In this document: positions 46,958 through 57,100 of the stretch, piece by piece
Position numbering within the stretch: the stretch's first letter is position 1
Layout: every line of letters begins with the position of its first letter
Assembly (NCBI RefSeq): GCF_008831285.2
Contig: NC_045138.2
Coordinates: 22,601,934-22,665,933, forward strand
From: Nymphaea colorata
Taxonomy: Eukaryota > Streptophyta > Magnoliopsida > Nymphaeales > Nymphaeaceae
Reading direction: 5' to 3'
DNA: 64,000 bases
The notes under the pieces: model-generated
What the model was told of the DNA's origin: nothing
Database searches by the model: none
The model's input: the letters and a program-made list of their open reading frames with translations, nothing else
Translations under genes and position numbers: made by a program

Positions 46958-49001
46958 ATGGACGAAGGGGATGATGCCGATTTGCTTGCTCTGCTTCAGT
47001 CGCTGGTTGATCCTCCCGATTGCCCTCCCATGTCTTCCGTCCCCTCTGTCGGGTTTCTGGTCGATCCTCCAGATTGCCCCTCCATGTTTTCCGTCCCCTC
47101 TTTCGGGTTCCAGCAAGAATGTACCCTGACAGAAGCATGTTGGGCCGAAACTGTGGGCAGTAATTCAGTAATCGGGACCGGAACCCCACCGGAAAGGGCG
47201 GTATTGAGCTACTATTTGTCGGATGAGACCGGTGGAGAGGTTTGGATGGGTTTTAACCCTAGCTACAACGGCGAATCGTCCAACGGAAGGATTCCCGTAG
47301 ATTCATCGCCGATCGACGGCGATGAACGGCTTCCCTCAAGGTTCGCTGATCCTCAACTTGGTGCGGTAGATGGCTTCGTCGCGGGGGAGGTCGACGAAAA
47401 GAAGGAGAATCGGGAAGCCGCTGAGGATCTCGTTGTGGGATCGCTGCGCCTTCCTCCCGATGATCCGCCAAGTTCTTCACCGTGGCCCGACCTCGAAGTT
47501 GTTGATCTGTTCGTGGATCCACCGGAGAAAGGAACTAAATGCGTCTTACCTGCGAAGGACGAAGGCGATTCGGATTATTTGATTAAGAAACGCAAAAGGT
47601 ATATAGATGTTTTTAATCGTATTTGGCAGAGTCGTTTAGAACTGTATGTTTGATCTTGTTAACATGGATTCGTTATTATGTTTGCTTTTGAGAATTTATG
47701 GGGATCTTTGAAGTGAATTTACGAATGACCCGATCCTGTACACTTTGCATGTTGCAGAGCACACAGAAATATTTAGAAGCAACAAAGCGACAATAGGGTT
47801 CATGGAGGAATTTTTGGGAAAAAAAAATTACGTCAAATCATGTAAAAATAAAGTTCTTAAAGCTAAACATGGTATAGTGTTGCTTTGGAGGATTTTTGGG
47901 GGAAAAAAATTATGTCAAATCATGTAAAAAATGAAAGTTCTTAAAGCTAAACATAGTATAGTGTAGCTTTCCTCTCCCATTATCCTGTTTCTTCACATCT
48001 TGTGAATCAAATTTTGAAAACTCTCTCCTTTCTGCGTTGCGTGGCTATTTTCTTTCAACAAATGGGGTATTTCTGCAATTCTTATTTCAGGTACAGACCA
48101 GTCATGTTCCTGCTGCTATCAGAGGAATTATGAGAAGTGTTTCTTTCATTTGATTTCCGTATCTCTCATAATACCTTGATGCCAATTTCTACGGTAATGA
48201 TTTACAGAGGAAGGGATGATAAAACAATGTTTTATACAGCCCAAATTTTTTATTGTACCCACCGTCTGAATTGCATCGTGATAAGCTACTCTGTAACTGT
48301 CTTGAAAGGAGAAACAATTTTTCCATCCGCTGCAAAAGTACGAGGTCGCGGTTCTCTATTCGGGGATTGTATTTGTTTTCTTTCAGGCAGATGAGGAACA
48401 GAGACTCGGCGTTGCGGTCAAGGGAGAGGAAGAAGACGTACGTCAAGGATCTGGAAATGAAGAGCCGGTTCCTCGAGTTCGAGTGCCGGAGGCTCCAGCA
48501 GGCGCTTGCGCTTTGCTGCGCGGAGAACCATGCCCTCCGTGTTCGCGCCTTCAGCTTGGAAGCCTCCACGGCCAGACAGGAGTCTGCTGTACTCCGTACG
48601 GGTAAATATGCCAAATGATTCTTCCGCAGTTCGTCACATAGAGCATTCCCTTGACCATGGTTTTTGTCTTCTTCTTTATGGCCCTCTCAGAATCCCTGCC
48701 GTTGGATTCCCTGCTCTGGCTCGTGGCGCTCGTCTGGAGGGTGTTTCTTCCCCTGAACGCCCGATCCTCCGAGGAGGGAGGCGTCGGCGTGGAAGAAGGG
48801 AAAAGGAGAACATCGGCTCCCGTTGCCCCGACAAAACGGGTGATAAATGAACGACTGTTCGGATCTAGGTTGGTGCTTCTCAGGCGCCGTTGCAGAGCCG
48901 CGAGGAAGAAGATGAAAGGGTTCAGAGACTTCGCCGTCCGGCAGTGTATCCTTGGGCTTGGCTTTTTCTTAGCAGCTTTTGTTTCCTTCTGTTTCTTTTG
49001 A
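46958..49001 (+). CDS. bZIP60: bZIP60-type transcription factor of the unfolded protein response
   Basis: ER-membrane bZIP factor activated by IRE1-mediated mRNA splicing under ER stress. Three exons: 46958-47598, 48387-48601 and 48691-49001. The junctions split R214 (AG|G) and E286 (G|AA), giving 388 residues before IRE1 splicing. Residues 1-213 are acidic and Pro/Ser-rich with one 18-residue tandem repeat (16-33, 34-51). The basic region KKRKRQMRNRDSALRSRERK has the invariant N-x7-R (N218, R226). Zipper positions run L236, L243, L250, C257, L264. Then RQESAV, a bZIP60 hallmark, leads into a hydrophobic anchor LPLDSLLWLVALVW (about 288-301). A very hydrophobic tail (CILGLGFF onward, 371-388) ends the protein. 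The first ATG is used. Removing the 23-nt IRE1 segment would give a 330-residue soluble form with an Arg-rich tail. Rice bZIP50-type genes are the same orthologous group. Confidence 0.93.
47003..47110 (+). repeat. In-frame 54-bp duplication in bZIP60 exon 1
   Basis: Two successive 54-bp units (47003-47056, 47057-47110) encode LVDPPDCPPMSSVPSVGF and LVDPPDCPSMFSVPSFGF. The frame is preserved. Confidence 0.93.
47804..47970 (+). repeat. 83-bp tandem duplication in bZIP60 intron 1
   Basis: Units 47804-47886 and 47887-47970, each running from GGAGGA(A)TTTTTGGG through GTCAAATCATGTAAAAA to GTATAGTGT, with few differences. Confidence 0.9.
48581..48702 (+). promoter_or_regulatory. Predicted IRE1 splice sites (twin CxGxxG) flanking a 23-nt unconventional intron
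   Basis: IRE1 cuts after the third base of CxG|xxG in two hairpin loops. Site 1 is CTG|CTG (cut 48586/48587) and site 2 is CTG|CCG (cut 48698/48699). In the mature mRNA the segment between them is 48587-48601 plus 48691-48698, 15 + 8 = 23 nt, the length known for Arabidopsis bZIP60. Removal shifts the frame after S280. The new 50-residue tail contains GGRRRRGRREKE (about 306-317), a clear basic nuclear signal, and ends at the TGA at 48848-48850. The membrane anchor is lost. The hairpins were not folded computationally. Confidence 0.85.
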
Positions 49002-50584
49002 TGTTGATGGAAGTTTATTTTGAGAATAAAACAAAAGGGTAGATAATCAATTGCTCCTTATCGTTAAGGATATCGTAGTTGTAAAGTTTTGCACCCATAT
49101 GTTGCCCTTTGTCGTGTAATATAATCCCCATTTACTTACGGTGATCGGGAAGGTTTAAAAAAAAAAAAAACTTCGTTTCGTTTCTGCTGCACAATTAGCA
49201 CTTGGTAGTTGGATAGACGCCTTTGATGAAATAGATGACACCTTTGATGGAAATACATGAAACGGATGGAAGTGGGACTTGACATGGCGAAGGTTAACCC
49301 TTTGTTTACACCAATGGTCATACCAGTTTGGTTTACCAGTTCACCCATGCTGTTGCTTAGCAAGATGAAATACAAAGAAAGCAAAGTTTTAGTTCCTTTG
49401 AACCTACGTTCGATCTCTCTCTCCATCTATCTTTTCAAAGAAAGAGGTTCTCTTCATCATTTACAGGGAGATTCCAATTCAGTTGATTGGATTTACATGT
49501 TTTGCATATATACTGGATTTGCAATTTGTGTACATACGATTGAGAAAAATTGTTTTCAAATTTGGTAGCTGATTGTTCATGCTTCACTTTGTGCTTTATT
49601 TTTACGGTTGTAACTTGTTTGGATTCCCATTTTGGTACACACCTTTATCAGCTGGTCTGTGCTTTCACTTTACTAATGTTTTTCAATTTTTGCCACAAAA
49701 AAATGTGTTGGTTCTTTGCCCTTAACCTCATTTAGCTGATCACTTGTTTGCGTGCCTTCCATGTCTTGAACAAATCTGGTTTCATTGATTCTTCCAAACA
49801 CCCTCTCTTAAGTTCAATGGTCTTATAATTACGTTAAACTTGCAACATACCTATTTCATTCAACAGATCTTCAAGTTGATCTCGGTGGAGTTGTACTTGA
49901 TGATCAACTCTTAGCAAGTTTATCTCTTAAAAAATGAAAATCAGCAGGTTTGGTTTTGTTGTCAAAAACTGAGTTGGGGCTCAAGCAAGCAGCTCGTTTA
50001 TTGTTACACCAAAGGTAGGCACATGAGTTAAGTCAAACATGAGCGTTTTCATCAAATGTTCCATCCAAGTTATCTGAGCAACAACATTGGCCAAGTCTTT
50101 GTATTCTACTTTCTGTTGGATGTAGATAAACAATGTGTGTTTTTTGGCTCAAGGGTATGATATTTGAAAGAAGAAGATTGCGTATCTTCTTGTGAGCTCC
50201 CCCCCACGCCCCGCTTCTAAATTTTCTGCGATCTGTATTTTTCTAAGCATAAATGTTAATACTGGACTCTTTTAAATGACAAATTCATAGTTTATTTTGC
50301 CCTTGAGATTTATACATATATTCACAAACCCTACGGACTATAAGGTAGGGTTTAGATGCAATGTAAAAAAATGTAGGGTGAAACAAAGAAAACATAGGAA
50401 GTTTCCTTGGTAATTTTAATGGGAATTTTTTTCGAATGATGAAAAGTGCACCTTGTTTCGATTCATTTTCTTTTTCAACCTAAAAGAAAAACTTTCATCT
50501 TGTTTAGATTTGAGGGTGAGATTATGAAGTTCTCCACGTTTAATGAAACTTTTGAATTATCTCACGATTCGGAATTTCCATTTC
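49002..50584. other. bZIP60 3' flank and intergenic DNA
   Basis: No recognised gene. The 3' UTR end is not determined. A 14-A run lies at about 49158. Confidence 0.5.
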
Positions 50585-51640
50585 CAAAATTCAATCTTCC
50601 GTGCTCCACCTCAGGTTGGTGAATGCAAAATGCATGTGCTGAGTTTGTCAATCATACGTTGAAAGTTTGTCCTATCTAAAAGCCTTTGTGCAATGATCAG
50701 CAATTTGACCGTTGCTTCATGTCGAATTTGCGTGGATCAGATATTGGAATATTGTATTCATGAACTAACAGTCAATATGAATATGTTTGGTTTGTTTGTG
50801 AATAAATAAAAAAATGTTTTAATGTATAATGCGGCTCGACTGTGATAGTATGAGTGGCTGGAGATTAGTATTGAACACCTAGATACTTTGGTAACAAAAT
50901 TTAATTACTGAGCTTTGTATTTTCCATGAGGTATTCAAATTCCACTTAGGATTTTGAGACTGTCACTTTTTTTTGTGTTATTGTATTGGATTTAAGCCAA
51001 GGAAAACACAATATGTTAACGACATATTTTGGGACATGCTGCCCGATTAGAGTCGCAAAATGCAGTTAGGCGAATATTTGATTTGCCTCAAAATAAGATG
51101 ACTTGACCAAGGTTTACTTTGAGATAGAACTACTCGAAGGTAGCATGAAGAAGCAGATATGGTTGTTGAGGTTGTTGCATGAATTTGAGAAGATTGCTGC
51201 AAACCGAATATCCAATTTTGCTTTGTTGGGATAGAATAATATATTCTTACAAGTCATCTGCACGGGAAATGGTTCAATAGAACTTCTCCATCGCTAAAGC
51301 TCATGCCATTGCTCCAATGGAAAATCCACAGTTTTCGATTCAAACAATCCCCATTCATGTAAATTCCTTCAGTTGAATGAGCTACCTTAAGACGGACGCA
51401 AAAAGGTTTTAATGGTCCAAAGTCTTTCATTTGAAAATCACGAGAAAGGTAGACTTTAAATTTTTCAATGATGTCCTTCTGAATGTCATCTATATATACC
51501 AAGGCAACAGCAATAGATCACCGGGGGGGAAAAGCGAATAGTAAATAATCACCTTTCCATTTGACAAATCCAAAATTTTGAAGATTGAAGGTTGATCTTT
51601 CGTTGCCAATCACTTGGCTTCGGATCATTGTTGGGTTCAA
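50585..51640 (-). mobile_element. Second copia element, decayed pol fragment
   Basis: On the - strand, RT appears as FGFVKWKGDYLLFAF, one TGA, then SIAVALVYIDDI (near 51600-51480). It continues KFKVYLSRDFQMKDFGPLKPF to GIYMN (to about 51340). Further on, 50791-50590 reads TKHIHIDC, then SNGQIADHCTKAF with stops, the end of copia RNase H. The piece between is scrambled. No LTRs are found. The active-site text is YIDDI, unlike the YVIN of the 37.8-kb element, so it is an independent copy. Confidence 0.65.
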
Positions 51641-52264
51641 TCCCCTCCATTTGGAGGATCCATATGGAATGCGACCAAAAGAAAAAAAGAAATAAGGAGA
51701 AGTATCACGGGTCACCTGCACTTGAATTAGTAGCTTTTGAAAAGGATCTATTGCCAAAATTTGTGGACTAAAATTGAATTATAAAAGAATCGTTTAAAAC
51801 TTTAAAGAACAGGGAGGCCCAACCGTTTTGTGCGTGCTTGGCTTGGGGGCGCTTCTTCTTGCTTTATACTGTTCTTCTTTGAGGGATGAACAGACTTGTT
51901 CTCCTATCACATTGAAGCCGTTGGAGAGATTAAAAGAGATAGAAAGTGAGATTAAGAGAAGAAAAAATTTTCTTATTTAGGGCTTTTCTTTGTTTTTTGT
52001 AAAGATTGAGATAAAAGAAAGGAGGCATTTGTTGTGGGAAGGTGGTCATTGCTTAGGTTCTATTTTAGTGATTGTTGGGCTTTTGGATGTGTTGACATTG
52101 TGTATGTCTCCTTTGTAACCATTCTTACACTGCACTGTGAATTATGGTTGGGTACCCGATTCGTGATGGGATGGACTTGGGCTTGATACCTGGCCAGCCA
52201 GATAAAAAAAAAAAATTGTCGGTTTGGGGCTCCACTCAGCCTGATATATATGTTCAAAAACTCT
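51641..52264. other. Intergenic, nothing recognised
   Basis: AT-rich, with a short GGGTACCCG-containing segment near 52150 that recalls 23.35 kb and 46.71 kb. Confidence 0.4.
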
Positions 52265-52700
52265 TTCTCTCTCTATGAACTTGACCTGCATCTTTGTTAG
52301 TCCTTAGGCTCATGAGTCATGCATACCCTCCTATATATATATATATACATGCATATATAGTGATAGGTCATTAATTGAAAATGTTTGCACCACACGAGCT
52401 TTTCAGCTTCAAGGCAAACACCTGAATTGCCGACCAAGATGGGGCTGACACCGGAGAGACAAAGATGACACAAGCCAGAAAACCTTGTGGTGCACCATAT
52501 GCAATCAAGAGTTTTCCACCCGCAGTTCTTTCAGCCACTATGTTTCTGTCCGCACTGGATTGATGTTGTCACTGTGCGCTTCAGCTCATCAATCTCCGGC
52601 GATGACCTCCCATCCATAAGCCCCTTATAGGAAGCGATTTCCTAAAGTGAGGCTGTTGTTTTGACCTGCATTTGCCCTTAAGCTTTTCCTGGCGCAATTC
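52265..52700 (+). repeat. Unknown repeat, copy A, with zinc-finger-like reading
   Basis: Diverged direct repeat of about 53600-53960. Shared landmarks are a TATATA-rich start, CACCTGAATTGC, GATGGGGC, TTGTGGTGCACCATATG, AGTTTTCCAC, GTGCGCTTCA and TTGACCTGCAT. One + frame reads LWCTICNQEFSTRSSFSHY, resembling half of a C2H2 or BED finger. Confidence 0.6.
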
Positions 52701-53599
52701 TATCCACCAAGAAGTTCATCAGATTCAGCGACCAAAAACTTCGATTCTTGACACCAGCAGGACCTACTAGTGGGGTGGCCATGCTCCTACTCAGCCACCG
52801 AATGCCAAAGCTCGTATTCCTGATGTAAACAACCTTCTAACCACCCAAGAATCCACAAGGCTGAGGGCCTGCTATACCTTGAGGTTGAGTGTTCAATCTC
52901 TGACTCTGCCGTCAATTGTTGAAATGCCAGATGCGAAGATCTTGATCTAAACATGTTACTAAGGCAGGCAACCGCTCAAAAACCCACAAGGCCAACGGAG
53001 AACTACCAGCCTTACAGGTGGGGGGTCATGATCTTGATCAGTGATCTTGCTGCCTTTTTTTCTTTCTTTCGCAAATTTGATCCTATGATTGTAATACAAT
53101 TTACATTGTTAAAGGTTTTGTAATATGATGACCAACCAGCTAAAGCATTGATGTTTTTATGTATGGTCCAAATCCATTATTTTTTCTTTTTTTAATCTTA
53201 TCCAAGGAAGAAACCATTTTGTTTTACAAATATGCGTTAAGCTTAAGTAGCTCGTTGATTTTGTGATCGAGGCTTGCAACTTTATAACAACTGCTGCAAC
53301 ACAGCCAACACCTATAAATGATATATTTAACCATTGTCAAATGTAGTTACTTCTGATAGCTCATGGCCCATTCACTATAGATGAATATTCAAGATAATAA
53401 GTAAATAAAATATAAGAAATATTGGAACTAAGATTCCTTTCTTTTTCTGTCATTTCATAAAAAATAATAATATGATTCAAACTGAATCTTGACAGTATTG
53501 AGACTTTCCAGATCATGTGGTTGGGTTGATCAGTCTTTGGCCATGACCTCCTAATAACATGGGCTCGTAGGAAGTCATTTCAGACACCGCACAAAGAGA
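52701..53599. other. Intergenic, nothing recognised
   Basis: Mixed composition between the two copies of the unknown repeat. Only short frames are present. Confidence 0.4.
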
Positions 53600-53960
53600 A
53601 AGCGATGGGCTACGGACTTCACCTACGTCTTGCTCAGCCCTTACTCTCATCGAGCATGTCCATATATATATATTCCAACTTTACAGCGAACACTTGAATT
53701 GCTGACCGAGATGGGGCAGATGTCGACGCTGACAAAGACGGCACAATCCAGAAATGCTTGTGGTGCACTATGTGTGGTCAAAAGTTTTCCACTCGCAATG
53801 CTATCAGCTGTCACGATTCTATCCATAGTGCGCTTCACCTCACCGATCTCCGACAATGGACTGCATCGACGAGCCCCTTGTAGAAAGTGATTTCCTGGAG
53901 TACTGCACAAAGCTAAAGTGGAAGCCTGAGGGCTTGACCTGCATCTCGGTCAGCCCTCAA
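53600..53960 (+). repeat. Unknown repeat, copy B, with zinc-finger-like reading
   Basis: Matches copy A by the same ordered landmarks. The same frame reads LWCTMCGQKFSTRNAISCH, keeping both cysteines, FSTR and a histidine. It sits directly before the large tandem array. Confidence 0.6.
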
Positions 53961-54109
53961 AGGCCAGTCATACTAAATGGCACGAATAGTAAGTCCTGTC
54001 CAACACACTTTTGTTTTGGCAATCCGACTACTAGTGCTATTTTCCCATTTGTTTGATAACTTTAAGAATAAAACATGAAGTCTTTCAGTCTTCTCTTTGT
54101 TTTATATCC

Positions 54110-57100
54110 GATTTGTTCTGTCTGGCATTTGTTTTATGTATTGTATTTTCTATCTCATCTTTGTGTCTTGTGATGTCTATTATGTTCGTTATGTCTATTC
54201 TTTCATATGTTTGTTTTCAGTTATAATTGTTCTATTTTTTCCATTCAGCGTTTGTGCCATTAACTCATATTTAATTTCAATAGTTCATGTTCCAAATAAT
54301 ATCTTTTTCAATTATTGACTACACTTGTAAAACTTCTCTAACCCCTATCTATAAAACCTCACTGATTCCTATCCCATCGGACCCACTCTGATTGTCACTA
54401 CACCCCCCTAACCAGGTGGATGTGGCATCGGTTGTGTATGTTAAACAAGCACTACTCTAGGTAGCAGGCTAGACCCACATAAAGTACATAGGCCAAGTCA
54501 ACTAAGACATCCAAATTCTTCTATGTCGCTTTTTTACATCAATATGTAGTTATATAAGTTTTGTGTACTCAACAAACATTGGCTGATATTAACTTGTATT
54601 TTATTTCAGTAGTTCAAGTTTCATATAATATATATCCCAATTACAAATTGCACTTGTAAAACCTCTCTAACCCTTGTCTGTAAAACCTCCCTGACCCTTG
54701 TCTGTGAAACCTCCTTGACCCATATCCCACTGGACTCACTATGATTCTTAGTACAACACCCTAACCAGGTGGATGCAACATCAATTATGGATGCTAAACA
54801 AGCACAGCTCTAGGTGGCAGGCTTGACCCACTTAGAGAACGTAGGCCAAGTCAATAAGGACACCCAAATTCCTCTCTGTTGCTATTCTTCGACAGTATAC
54901 CCTTTGTATATTTCGGCAAACATTTGCAAATATTAATTCAAAGAGTTGTTGGATTTTGAAAATATCACAAACTAACATATGAGGATTCATGTAAGACATA
55001 AAAAGAATAAAATTTGCCAAAGTATTGTAGATACATTTGTGCTCATTATGTATAGCATAAATGCAAAGCAAAAACATGAATAACATGATGAACATTATCT
55101 CTAATCAACGTGAATCACTTAAGTAGGGTCCATCAAAGTAAATTCAATGAATCTTCAAAATCCTCGTGTTGTTGAAAAAATCATCGTCATAAACCTACCT
55201 TACCTCTTACAATATTAATCCTTGTCATTGGTTAGACTCTCTTTCACATTAAAAAAGCTTCAACCAACAAAAATTCATATTTTCATGCAACACAGTCGTT
55301 AGTAGAGAGTACTTATTTTTTGTAGAAACAGTGTTATCCTCACGTGTAAGTTGACTGTGTTTTTATTTAGTCGGACTGGGTAAACACATATAAATATTAG
55401 CATGGGTGCTATGCTGAGAAGGCATTGCACCAACCCCAACTCACAAGTTGTGCAAAAGAATTGAGAGACTTTTTGTGTTGTCTTTTCTGTCCTAGGTTAT
55501 GTTTTGTGATGTCTATTATGTTCATTACGTCTCTTCTTTTTTACATTTGTTTTTTTGTGTTGTTGTTGTTCTATTTGTTTCATCCAGTGTTTGTGACATT
55601 ACCTCACATTTAATTTCAGTAGTTCATGTTTAAGATAATGTCTATTCCAATGACAAACTATACTAGTAAAACTTCCCTTACCGTTATTTGTAAAACCTCC
55701 CTGACCCCTATCCTATCGAACCCACTTTGATCCTTAGTATAGCACCCTAACCAGGTGGATGCGGCATCAGTTATAGATGCTAAAGAAACACTGCTCTAGC
55801 TAGCAGGCCTAACCCATGTAAAGTACATAGACTAAGTCAATTAGGACATCCAAATTCCACTTGATTTTTTTTCTTCTACAGTATATAGTCATAACTCTTT
55901 TGTATATTTCGACAAACATTTGTAGATATTAATTCAAAGAGTTGTTAGATTTTGAACAGATCACAAACTAACATATGAGGATTCATGAAAGACAACAAAA
56001 AAGGAGAAAATTTGCCAAAGTATTGTAGATACACTTGTGCTCATTATAAATAGCTCAAACACAAAGAAGAAACATGAACAACATAATGAACATTATCTCT
56101 ACTCAACATGAATCAGTTAAGCATGGTACATCAAAGTAAATTCGATGAATCTTCAAAACCATCCTGCTGCTGAAAGAATCATCGTTAAGACCTGCCTCTC
56201 TTCTTACAATATTAATCCATGTCATTGACTAGGCTACTCTTTCACATTAAAAGAGCTCCAAGCAATAGAAATCTAGATTTTCATGCAACACAGTCGTCTA
56301 TAGCAATTACTTATTTTATGCAGAAACAATATCATTCTCACGTAGAACTTGACTGTGTTTTTGTTTATGCAGCTCGAGGAAAAACGTACTAAGATAAACA
56401 CAAGTGCTCTGCTGAGAAGACATTGTACCAACCCCAACTCACAAGTTGCGGAAAAGAATGAAGAAATTTTCTATACTATCTTTTTTGTCCCACATTTGTG
56501 TCGGTTTGTTCTTTCTAACATTTGTTTCTGTTGTGATTGTTCTATTTGTTCTATCTACTATTTGTGTCATTAATTTGCATCTAATTCCAATACTTCATGT
56601 TTTAGATAATATTTTTTCCAATTACAAACTACATTTATAAAACCTTCCTGACCCTTATTTGTAAAACCTCCTTGACCCCTATCCCATGGACCCTCTCTAA
56701 TTCTTAGTATAACCCTCTAACCAAATGGATGCAGCATAAGTTCTGGATGCTAAACAAGCACTACTACAGGTAACAGGCTTGACCCATATAAGTACGTAGG
56801 TCAAGTCAACTAAACATCCAAATTCCTCTCAGGTGTTTTTATTCTACAGTATATAGTCTTATTACCTTTGTATATTTTAGCAAACATTTGCAGACATTAA
56901 GTCAAAAAGTTGTTGGATTTTGATAATATCACAAACAAACATACTAGGATTCATGAGCGGCGATAAAAAGAAGGAAACTTGTCAAAGTATTTGTAGATAC
57001 ATTTGTTTTTATTATGTATAACATAAATGCAAAGAGAAACTCCAAAATCTCATAATGAAAACTATCTTAAATCAACATGAATTACTTAAGCAGGGTTCAT

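Noticed and set aside
48506-48850. Separate short gene inside bZIP60
   Set aside because: Its 3' part is the frame used after IRE1 splicing and its 5' part is an out-of-frame shadow of the zipper exon.
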